Source of the DNA: an uncultured Prevotellaceae bacterium
GTDB lineage: Bacteria; Bacteroidota; Bacteroidia; Bacteroidales; Bacteroidaceae
Reading direction: 5' to 3'
Length of the DNA: 64,000 nucleotides
NCBI GenBank assembly: GCA_946539475.1
Contig: CAMNHM010000001.1
Coordinates: forward strand, 1-64,000
The notes under the pieces were generated by a model. The model had not been told where the DNA came from and made no database searches. It saw only the letters and a list, made by a program, of their open reading frames with translations. Each line of letters opens with the position of its first letter. Within the stretch, counting starts at the first letter, position 1. A program made the position numbers and the translations under genes. Below are positions 25,401-31,722 of the stretch, in pieces.

Positions 25401-26118
25401 GGGCCTCGGCATTCTCCTGGTCGACGAAGTGCACGTCGTTCGAGCAGATGAGCTTGATGCCATACTCCCGGGCCAGCTCCACGAGCACGCGGTTGGCCTG
25501 CTGCTGCAGGGGGAAGGTCTCGCGGTTGGCACGGATCGAGGGGTCCTTCACCTCGTGTCGCTGCAGCTCGAGATAATAGTCGTCGCCAAAGACGCGCCGA
25601 TACCACTCCACGGCCTCGCGGGCACCGTCGATGTCGCCGTTGAGGATTTTCTTGGGCACCTCGCCGGCGATGCATGCCGAGCAGACGATGAGCCCTTCGT
25701 GGTAGCGCTCCAGGTCTTCGCGGTCGGTACGAGGACGCATGTAATAGCCGTCCACCCATGCCCTCGACACGAGCTTGATCAGGTTCTTATAGCCCGTATA
25801 GTTCTTTGCCAGCACGATCAGGTGGTAACCGCTCTGGTCCTCCTTGCCGCGTCGCAACAGCTTCGAGCCGTTTCGCGACACATACATCTCGCAACCAAAG
25901 ATCGGTATGAACGGCTCCAGCCCTTCCTTCTTGCGCTTTTTATTCACGTCGCCGACGATGTCGTGAAATTCCTTGATGCCGAACATGTTGCCATGGTCGG
26001 TGATGGCCATGCCTCGCATGCCGTCCTTCAGGGCTTTGTTTACCAGACTCTTAATCTTCGACTGTCCGTCGAGGATCGAGAAGTAGGTATGTACGTGTAA
26101 ATGTATGAAATCTTCCAT
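22402..26118 (-). CDS. dnaE: DNA polymerase III subunit alpha
   Basis: A 1238-residue replicative polymerase. The N-terminal PHP domain starts at once with FIHLHVHTYFSILDG (3-17). The polymerase domain contains GPGRGSAAGS and the catalytic acidic segment PDIDTDFDDDGR. Finger and helix-hairpin-helix parts, an OB-fold (about 1010-1090) and the C-terminal tail follow. Length and motif order are normal. The start at 26118 is chosen because the family N-terminus begins there and a promoter lies 21 bp upstream; the frame is open further upstream but without similarity. Confidence 0.97.
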   Translation of the reverse strand: MEDFIHLHVHTYFSILDGQSKIKSLVNKALKDGMRGMAITDHGNMFGIKEFHDIVGDVNKKRKKEGLEPFIPIFGCEMYVSRNGSKLLRRGKEDQSGYHLIVLAKNYTGYKNLIKLVSRAWVDGYYMRPRTDREDLERYHEGLIVCSACIAGEVPKKILNGDIDGAREAVEWYRRVFGDDYYLELQRHEVKDPSIRANRETFPLQQQANRVLVELAREYGIKLICSNDVHFVDQENAEAHDHLLCLSTGKDLDDPSRMLYSKQEWFKTKAEMNEVFSDIPEALSNTLEILDKVEIYSLDHDPIMPFFPIPESFGTEEEWRQKFTEEQLYEEFTRDENGENPLPREDGEKKIKKLGGYDKLYRIKFEADYLAELAYRGAKVRYGDPLPAEVEDRVRFELHIMKTMGFPGYFLIVQDFINSARDELGVMVGPGRGSAAGSVVAYCLGITKIDPLKYDLLFERFLNPDRISLPDIDTDFDDDGRGRVLKWVEDKYGHENCAHIITYASMATKNSIKDVARVEKVPLALSNSLCKAIPDRLPDNEKMNLANAIKYVPELREAEASTDQALSNTIKYARMLEGTVRGTGIHACGFIICRDPISDWVPVSTADDPDFKDTKTNCTQYDGHVIESTGLIKMDFLGLKTLSELKEACANIKLTRGIDVDLDHIPIDDPKTYELYQQGRTIGTFQFESGGMQKYLRELHPTVFEDLIAMNALYRPGPMDYIPDFIKRKNGIEPITYPIPCMEKYLKDTYGITVYQEQVMLLSRQLADFTRGESDALRKAMGKKKKDIVDAMKPKFIEGGKKNGHDPQVLEKIWTDWEKFASYAFNKSHAACYSWVAYQTAYLKANYPAEYMAAIMTRRRDQISEITKLMDECKQMGIATLGPDVNESYLKFGVNKKGEIRFGLAAIKGMGDSAALAIINERDQNGPYRDIFDFAQRVSFASVNRKAFESLALSGGFDSFGIRREAFFAQNAKGEGFLDTLVRYGQNYQQAKAEAQTSLFGGFDSIEIATPPIPKTDVQWSDIERLNKERDLVGIYLSAHPLDEYRIVLENLCNARCADLADRGAALYDREDVMLGGIVTAVQTRFSPKTNKPWGLVTLEDYEGSGELALFGDDWLNLNGKFIVGAAVYITAKMQQRFRDSNQKELKVVNVELLQTVKEKAIDSITIMLNTDTLDEQIVNELSELVSEHPGKTKLFFQLRDSTGSHRVLMRSKSRFVDVKHCLIDYIENTKGLDYKIN

Positions 26119-26138
26119 TATCAATGCAATTTGAGCCT

Positions 26139-26170
26139 CAAAGTTACGCCGAAAAGTTGGAATTACCAAA
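26139..26170 (-). promoter_or_regulatory. Promoter of dnaE
   Basis: On the minus strand, TTTG (26170-26167), a 20-bp spacer and TAACTTTG (26146-26139) form a full consensus match. It is divergent from the psd promoter 17 bp away. Confidence 0.8.
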
Positions 26171-26186
26171 AGAATTGGGCAAAAAG

Positions 26187-26217
26187 TTTGTAAATTGACA
26201 AAAAAGCAGTACCTTTG
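26187..26217 (+). promoter_or_regulatory. Promoter of psd
   Basis: TTTG (26187-26190), a 19-bp spacer and TACCTTTG (26210-26217) match the Bacteroidetes consensus and lie 35 bp before the psd start. Confidence 0.85.
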
Positions 26218-26251
26218 CACGGAATTTACGAAATGCGATTCCAAACCTGAC

Positions 26252-26941
26252 ATGGGAAAGAGAATAAAGAAACTAAAAAAGATAAGGATACACCGTGAAG
26301 GCACGAACGAACTGCTCTACAGCCTGTTTGCCATCGTTGCGATAGCGGTGGTGCTCTGGCGTTGCTTCGACTCGTGGCTGCCCTTCGCCGTGTTCGTGGC
26401 ACTTGCCGGCGTGCTGTGGCTCCTGGTGCTCAATTTCTATCGCTGCCCCATCCGCTACTTCCCCAGCGACACGGAGAAGGTGGTAGTGGCCCCTGCCGAC
26501 GGGCGCATCGTCGTCATTGAGGAGACGCAGGAAGACGACTACTTCCACGATCGCCGGCTGATGATCAGCATCTTTATGAGCCCCCTGAACGTGCATGCCA
26601 ACTGGTTCCCTGTCGACGGACACGTGAAGTTCGTTCGCCACTTCAACGGCAACTATCACAAGGCGTGGCTGCCCAAAGCCAGCGAGGAGAACGAGCATGC
26701 CGACACGATGATCGAGACGCCCGACGGGCAGGAGGTCCTCGTTCGGCAGATAGCCGGTGCGATGGCTCGCCGCATCGTCACCTATGCCAAAGACCTCGAG
26801 GAATGCTACATCGACGAGCACCTGGGCTTCATCAAGCTCGGCTCGCGCGTAGATGTCTACCTGCCTCTCGGCTCTAAGCCGATGGTAAAGATGGGACAGG
26901 CCACAACGGGCGATCAAACGATCATTGCTCGTTTGAGTTGA
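26252..26941 (+). CDS. psd: Phosphatidylserine decarboxylase
   Basis: A 229-residue short-type phosphatidylserine decarboxylase that makes phosphatidylethanolamine. Two N-terminal hydrophobic stretches (about 20-60) anchor it in the inner membrane. The self-cleavage site that gives the pyruvoyl group is in [13 protein letters not shown] (LGS). The conserved [14 protein letters not shown] segment is present. The start at 26252 ([10 protein letters not shown]) fits the promoter position. The stop codon lies in the first unit of a 7-bp repeat, and pssA follows after 78 bp, so the two steps of the pathway are encoded together. Confidence 0.95.
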   Translation: MGKRIKKLKKIRIHREGTNELLYSLFAIVAIAVVLWRCFDSWLPFAVFVALAGVLWLLVLNFYRCPIRYFPSDTEKVVVAPADGRIVVIEETQEDDYFHDRRLMISIFMSPLNVHANWFPVDGHVKFVRHFNGNYHKAWLPKASEENEHADTMIETPDGQEVLVRQIAGAMARRIVTYAKDLEECYIDEHLGFIKLGSRVDVYLPLGSKPMVKMGQATTGDQTIIARLS

Positions 26942-27017
26942 GAGTTGAGAGTTGAGAGTTCTTCGCTAGCGAAGCGAGCAAGCTCGAGCGGAGAGTTGAG
27001 AGTTGAGAGTTGAGAGA
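26935..27017 (+). repeat. Split 7-bp GAGAGTT array with inserted palindromes
   Basis: Copies of GAGAGTT run from the end of psd, are interrupted by about 35 bp holding the perfect palindrome CTTCGCTAGCGAAG and a CGAGC-AA-GCTCG hairpin, then resume up to the pssA start. It fills the whole gap between the two genes. Confidence 0.85.
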
Positions 27018-27019
27018 CA

Positions 27020-27706
27020 ATGAAACATATACCTAACGCCATTACGTGCTGCAACCTCATCTCGGGGTGCCTGGCCGTCATCTTTGCCTGTTACGGCATT
27101 TTCTCATGGGCACTGTGGGCAATCATCGCGGGTGCCGTCTTCGACTTCTTCGACGGCATGGCAGCCCGGCTGCTCCACGTTTCGTCACCCATCGGCAAGG
27201 AGCTTGACTCGCTGGCCGACGTCGTCACCTTTGGCGTGGCACCCTCCGTCATGCTCAGCATGTGGCTCGGCGGCAACAGCATCCACGACCACTCCACAAT
27301 CCTACCCTATGTCACGTTCCTGCCGCTGCTCATGGCGGCATTCTCGGCCCTCAGGCTGGCAAAGTTCAATCTCGACGAGCGGCAGACAATGGGATTCATA
27401 GGACTGCCGACACCTGCCAACGCGCTCTTCTGGGCATCGCTCATCGTAGGATGGGGGCGCCACCTGGCCCTCTTTCCCGCCATCGTGCCCGTCGCCCTGG
27501 TGATGATGCTGCTGAGCTGCTATCTGCTCGTGAGCGAGATTCCGATGTTCGCGCTGAAGTTCAAGACGTGGGGATGGCGGGGCAACGAGATAAAGTGGTG
27601 CTTCCTGCTCAGCTGCCTGCCGCTGATCATCATCTTCGGCATCGGCTCCTTCGCCATCATCATCGCGTGGTACGTCCTGTTGTCCATCGTCACCATGCGC
27701 CATTAG
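27020..27706 (+). CDS. pssA: CDP-diacylglycerol-serine O-phosphatidyltransferase
   Basis: A 228-residue integral membrane enzyme making phosphatidylserine from CDP-diacylglycerol and serine. The CDP-alcohol phosphotransferase signature runs from about residue 46 (DFFDGMAARLL) to 72 (ELDSLADVVTFG), with the ordered Asp residues present. About six to seven membrane helices follow. Its product is the substrate of Psd encoded just upstream. Confidence 0.96.
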   Translation: MKHIPNAITCCNLISGCLAVIFACYGIFSWALWAIIAGAVFDFFDGMAARLLHVSSPIGKELDSLADVVTFGVAPSVMLSMWLGGNSIHDHSTILPYVTFLPLLMAAFSALRLAKFNLDERQTMGFIGLPTPANALFWASLIVGWGRHLALFPAIVPVALVMMLLSCYLLVSEIPMFALKFKTWGWRGNEIKWCFLLSCLPLIIIFGIGSFAIIIAWYVLLSIVTMRH

Positions 27707-27716
27707 CCCCAAGCCT

Positions 27717-27983
27717 ATGAAGATGCTCATCACCATCCTGTTGCTGCTCCTGCTCTACATCGCCTTCAATGTAGGGGCGCTCATCGTGAAAATAAGGCGC
27801 AGCATGCGGCAGTTCCAGGAGAACATCAGGCAGCAAGGTGCCGGCAGCTCCCGGCGCGGCAGCCGCACCACGACGACCTCCGACGGCGTCACCATCATCG
27901 ACCACCGCGACCCTTCTGAAGCCAACAAGAAGATCTTTTCGCACGACGAGGGCGAGTACGTCGATTTCAAGGAAGAATCCTAG
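27717..27983 (+). CDS. DUF4834 family small membrane protein
   Basis: An 88-residue protein with one N-terminal membrane helix (about 3-23) and a charged cytoplasmic tail ending GEYVDFKEE. It matches the DUF4834 family, commonly located after pssA in Bacteroidales. It starts 10 bp after pssA and is probably in the same transcript. Function is unknown. Confidence 0.8.
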   Translation: MKMLITILLLLLLYIAFNVGALIVKIRRSMRQFQENIRQQGAGSSRRGSRTTTTSDGVTIIDHRDPSEANKKIFSHDEGEYVDFKEES

Positions 27984-28004
27984 GATTTCGCAAACACGAC
28001 GACA

Positions 28005-28847
28005 ATGAAAAGAATCCTGACACTGATCGCTACGCTACTGATAGGATGCCACTCAGCGACGGCACAGACCAGAAAGGTGATTGACGAGCTCAACAAGTCT
28101 GGCTTCTGGATACCCTACGTGCAGTGGCTGGAAAGCGACGAGCGCATGAGGAGCTATCTCATGGACATCGACAGCTACAGCGTCCAGTCGCTCAAGAACA
28201 CCCTCGAGGCGATGGAGAGCGACCACGAGCGTGCCCGCGAGCTGCTCAGCGCCAAAAAGGCCATCGTCGGCAAGAAGAAAGGGAGGAAAGCCGAGGAGCG
28301 GCTGGCTCAGCACTTCACCGACGTCACGGCTGCCATGCGCGCCTTCGAGGCTGCCGAGGCTGCCGAGCGCCGCATCGACGTGATGCGCAGCGCCATCCGC
28401 AGCGCCATCCGCACGCGCTCCGAGCGCACGATGCCCACGGGACGGCTGAAGAGCTTCCACTACCAGCAGAGCAATGGCTTCGGAGGCTTCCGCCACGAGA
28501 CATCCCTCACCCGCCATGCCGACCGCCCCGGCGGCGTGCTCACCATCAGCAACCAGCGCATGATGGCCGAAGAGGACCTGCAGCAGAAGCCCGCCGTCGT
28601 CGAGGTGCCCGACACGGTGCTGCAGCGCGTGCGCGACATCGTCGAGCAGGGACGCCTCTATCAGGTGGGGCGCAGCTACATGCCCGACTTCGACATCCTC
28701 GACGCCAGCAGCTGGTCGATGGACATTGACCTCGAGGGGGGCAGCATCTCCTCCAACGGCTATGCTGCCGGCCCAGACTATTCGGACGCCCTCGACGAGA
28801 TCCTCAACTATCTGAAAGCCGTCGCCGATACTGCGGCGAAGGAATGA
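28005..28847 (+). CDS. Exported protein of unknown function
   Basis: A 280-residue protein with a signal peptide (1-20; the Cys at 15 lies before the ATA cleavage site, so lipidation is unlikely). Residues 70-140 are strongly helical and charged, coiled-coil-like, and are followed by a mixed domain that ends in SDALDEILNYLKAV. I do not recognise a family. It follows the DUF4834 gene by 21 bp in the psd-pssA transcript. It converges with the DUF2271 gene, whose stop codon is only one base away. Confidence 0.75.
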   Translation: MKRILTLIATLLIGCHSATAQTRKVIDELNKSGFWIPYVQWLESDERMRSYLMDIDSYSVQSLKNTLEAMESDHERARELLSAKKAIVGKKKGRKAEERLAQHFTDVTAAMRAFEAAEAAERRIDVMRSAIRSAIRTRSERTMPTGRLKSFHYQQSNGFGGFRHETSLTRHADRPGGVLTISNQRMMAEEDLQQKPAVVEVPDTVLQRVRDIVEQGRLYQVGRSYMPDFDILDASSWSMDIDLEGGSISSNGYAAGPDYSDALDEILNYLKAVADTAAKE

Positions 28848-28848
28848 G

Positions 28849-29436
28849 TCAGCGCAGCACGGCCTGCACGTCCTTGATCATGCCGGCATGCTGCTCGTCG
28901 CGCTCCGTCTCGCTGAACGACAGCTTGATCGCGCCGGCCTTGTCCTTCGTCGAGAAGCTTCCCGTGTAGGTGACAATACTCTGGTTGAACAGCGTAGCCT
29001 CGACATACACCTTGTACGTGCCAGAGGGAACGGCACGCCCCTGGGCATCCTTCATATCCCAGGAGAAAGTCTGCCGACCACTCTGCGGGGTGGCACCCGT
29101 CACGCCGTCGATAGCCTCATCGCTCATCTCAGCGGCCTTGGCATGAGTGACCCATGTGGGCACACAGGCAGGACGGAAGGTATAGCCACGACGCGCCGGC
29201 TGGCCGTCGCGCGAGCGACCCTTCGTGGTGAACGAGGTGACGAAAAGCGTGCGCACCACCTCACCCTGCTCGTTCTCGATCCACACGGCATACTGGTTGG
29301 AGCCAGGGCCCTGCTGACGCTCATACTCGAACGACACCTCGACGGCTGTCGCTGCTTTTTTCTGCGTAGTGGCAGTTGCTGCAAGCATCGTCAGGCTCAG
29401 GGCAGCAACGGCACAAATGGTCAACATCTTCTTCAT
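28849..29436 (-). CDS. DUF2271 domain periplasmic protein
   Basis: A 195-residue exported protein of the DUF2271 family. It has a signal peptide (about 1-22), then the family segments NQYAVWIEN and TGATPQSGRQTFSWDMKD with GTYKVYVEA, a FlgD-like beta sandwich. Members often accompany flavin or thiamine-linked redox proteins such as ApbE, but no such gene is adjacent here. The start is taken at 29436 (MKKMLT); an ATG at 29442 is also possible. The promoter is at 29476-29507. Confidence 0.8.
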   Translation of the reverse strand: MKKMLTICAVAALSLTMLAATATTQKKAATAVEVSFEYERQQGPGSNQYAVWIENEQGEVVRTLFVTSFTTKGRSRDGQPARRGYTFRPACVPTWVTHAKAAEMSDEAIDGVTGATPQSGRQTFSWDMKDAQGRAVPSGTYKVYVEATLFNQSIVTYTGSFSTKDKAGAIKLSFSETERDEQHAGMIKDVQAVLR

Positions 29437-29475
29437 TGTCATTTCGTTTTTGTTTGCTTTGGGTTATTACGTCGG

Positions 29476-29507
29476 CAAAGATACGAAGAAAAAAATACTC
29501 CGCCAAA
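29476..29507 (-). promoter_or_regulatory. Promoter of the DUF2271 gene
   Basis: On the minus strand, TTTG (29507-29504), a 20-bp spacer and TATCTTTG (29483-29476) are a full consensus match. Confidence 0.8.
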
Positions 29508-29565
29508 CTTTTTGGAGGTTTTTTAGGCCTGACAGCCGTATGATGAGTTTTTTTTCAGCAGAAAA

Positions 29566-29597
29566 TTTGTGCGTTTCAGGGAATTATTGTACTTTTG
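29566..29597 (+). promoter_or_regulatory. Promoter of the secreted protein at 29653
   Basis: TTTG (29566-29569), a 20-bp spacer and TACTTTTG (29590-29597) match the consensus, 55 bp before the start codon. Confidence 0.8.
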
Positions 29598-29652
29598 TAG
29601 CCGCAACAAGACCTACATCATTCATTTAATTACTAACTATAACAAAAAAGCT

Positions 29653-31308
29653 ATGAAAAAGATCTTTACGCGAATGGCAGTGCTCGCAGCAGCACTCACA
29701 GCAGCCACCCAAACGATGGCTCAGGAAAAAAACGACTACACCGACCTTATCGTCAACGCCGACCTTACCTCTACCACGGGTTGGAATGCCGATGGCACCA
29801 AGGGAATCGACGGCAGCGGCATCGTGAAATGCGGCAGCGGCTCGGTGTTTGACTTCAGCCAGACAATTGCCAACCTGCCCGCCGGACAGTACAAGGTGAC
29901 TGCCCACGCCGCCTACCGCTATAGCGGCAGCGAGCAGCAGGAGTACGACGCCATGCAAACCGACGTCCTGACGAAGTATGCCAAGCTCTATGCCACCGTC
30001 GGCGAGAATACGGTGAGCACACTGGTGATGAACCGTTACGACGGCGCCTCAGCCACTGACTATGCCGGAGGCAGCGGCTCGGTGCAGGTGAACGGGCTCT
30101 ACGTGCCCAACTCGTCGAATGCCGTGAAGGCTTGGTTCGCAGCCGGGGAGTATGCCAACGAGGTGGTGTTCGAAGTGCCTGCCGACGGCAGCGTGACCAT
30201 CGGCATCGCCAAGAGCGAGGCGCCTGAGGTGGGCGACTACACCGTGATTGGCCCCTGGACGCTGACCCGACTGGGCGACGTGCCCGCCGAAGAGCAGCTG
30301 CTCGACGTCACGATCGACCACAAGCGCGCCATCTCGCAGGGCTATGGTGCTACCGTTGCCCAGGTGGACTTCACCGAGACGAAGGCATTCCTGGGCGTCG
30401 ACGAGCTGACCACCGACATGCTGCGCATCGAAAATCCCGACGGTGAGCTCATCAGCGACTATGCTCCCTTCGACGGATGGTTCAACACCAAGGGCGTCGC
30501 TGAGACATGGACCAATCTGAACGCTGAGGCAGTGGCTGCCGACAAAGCCGGCATCTGCGTGAAGTTCTTCCAAGCTATTCCCGACGGAGAGTTCACCATC
30601 TGCGACATGAACGGCGCTGACGTCGTCGGCAATACCTACACCGTGAAGTGGCGCCTGGTAAATGGTGAGAAGGCCGTGCGCTACACCATCAACGTCACTT
30701 TCACCGCTCCTGAGGCAGTAGAGCTGGACATCGTCGACAAGGGCATCGCCACCTCCGTGGAGTACGACGTCGCCGAGAGTGAATACACGATGAAGACCGC
30801 AGCCATCAGCGACGACGACGTGGCAGCCATCTGCCAGGAGCTGGGCATCAGCGACCTGAGCGAGGCCACCGCCTACGGCTATAACCCCACGACGAAGGAG
30901 CTGGTGCAGAACCACGCACCCTTCGACGGCTGGCGCGATGCCAACGGCGACTTCCACCTGTGGGACGCCAACGGCACTGTCACTCCTGCCTGCGTGAAGA
31001 TTGTCGACGGGGCCACCACCGACAACGGCAAGACCTACTACTGCTACAACCGCGCTGGCCAGACGGCACAGACCATCAAGTGCTACTGGGCACTGGCAAA
31101 CGACACGAAGGCTGTGCTCGTAGAGGTTGACTTTATCTACACGGACGTCACCACAGGCATCGCCTCCGTGGAGAGCGCCAAGGCCGGCACGAAGGTGTAC
31201 AGCCTCTCAGGACAGGAAGTCAAGCATGCCGTCAAGGGCATCTACATCGTCCGCTCGGCCGAAGGACGCTTGCAAGGCAAGAACGGCAAAAAGGTCGTGA
31301 TGAAGTAA
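29653..31308 (+). CDS. Secreted multidomain protein with sorting motif
   Basis: A 551-residue exported protein. The signal peptide is residues 1-22, ending MAQ. The N-terminal 190 residues (NADLTSTTGWNADG, LPAGQYKVTAHAAYR) look like a carbohydrate-binding beta sandwich. Two related domains follow, each with a YGYNPTTKEL or ISDYAPFDGW-type segment (about 275-375 and 385-520), so they look like an internal duplication. The C-terminus (VYSLSGQEVKHAVKGIYIV) is a type IX-like sorting signal. It is a single-gene unit with its own promoter and a strong terminator. No enzyme motif is seen. Confidence 0.75.
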   Translation: MKKIFTRMAVLAAALTAATQTMAQEKNDYTDLIVNADLTSTTGWNADGTKGIDGSGIVKCGSGSVFDFSQTIANLPAGQYKVTAHAAYRYSGSEQQEYDAMQTDVLTKYAKLYATVGENTVSTLVMNRYDGASATDYAGGSGSVQVNGLYVPNSSNAVKAWFAAGEYANEVVFEVPADGSVTIGIAKSEAPEVGDYTVIGPWTLTRLGDVPAEEQLLDVTIDHKRAISQGYGATVAQVDFTETKAFLGVDELTTDMLRIENPDGELISDYAPFDGWFNTKGVAETWTNLNAEAVAADKAGICVKFFQAIPDGEFTICDMNGADVVGNTYTVKWRLVNGEKAVRYTINVTFTAPEAVELDIVDKGIATSVEYDVAESEYTMKTAAISDDDVAAICQELGISDLSEATAYGYNPTTKELVQNHAPFDGWRDANGDFHLWDANGTVTPACVKIVDGATTDNGKTYYCYNRAGQTAQTIKCYWALANDTKAVLVEVDFIYTDVTTGIASVESAKAGTKVYSLSGQEVKHAVKGIYIVRSAEGRLQGKNGKKVVMK

Positions 31309-31347
31309 GCAAGACTCACCAATGGCGCCTTCCGAGGCATAACCAAC

Positions 31348-31386
31348 AAGGGGTTCTGAAAGGTTTTTTAACTTTCAGAACCCCTT
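31348..31386. terminator. Bidirectional terminator at the left island edge
   Basis: A perfect 15-bp inverted repeat (31348-31362 with 31372-31386) has a T-rich 9-nt loop. It serves the convergent genes on both sides. Nearly the same sequence stands at 47910-47948 in inverse orientation. Confidence 0.8.
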
Positions 31387-31413
31387 AACGATAATTTGAT
31401 AATTTGATAATTT

Positions 31414-31722
31414 CTAGCAGTTCTTGAACCTGAAGCCCATCTTATTATGGGTCTTCTCGTCGCTCACCGTGAGGCGGAGCAGGTAGGAGCCCTTCTTGCC
31501 CCTGTCAATCTCCATCACGTCCCACGACATGCCCTTCTTCAGGAAGGCGTCGACGGCGGCATAGAGGAAGAGCAGCAGGCCGAAGGGAGCGTCGAACACC
31601 AGCTCCGCGCTGTGCCCTCGCAGTCGCTTGCGGCTGATGAGGTCGGGGTCGTAGCGTGGCAGCTCCTCCAGGTAGTTCACCTGTATCCACGGCAGGAGGG
31701 TGTATTTGGCGTGCTCGGTCAT
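31414..31722 (-). CDS. Small unknown protein coupled to the primase-helicase gene
   Basis: A 102-residue protein I do not recognise. It has an amphipathic segment (FGLLLFLYAAVDAFLKKG, about 47-64) and a basic C-terminus. Its ATG overlaps the stop of the 829-residue primase-helicase gene as ATGA, so both are translated together. It is last in this operon, followed by three GATAATTT repeats and the terminator at 31348. Confidence 0.65.
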   Translation of the reverse strand: MTEHAKYTLLPWIQVNYLEELPRYDPDLISRKRLRGHSAELVFDAPFGLLLFLYAAVDAFLKKGMSWDVMEIDRGKKGSYLLRLTVSDEKTHNKMGFRFKNC

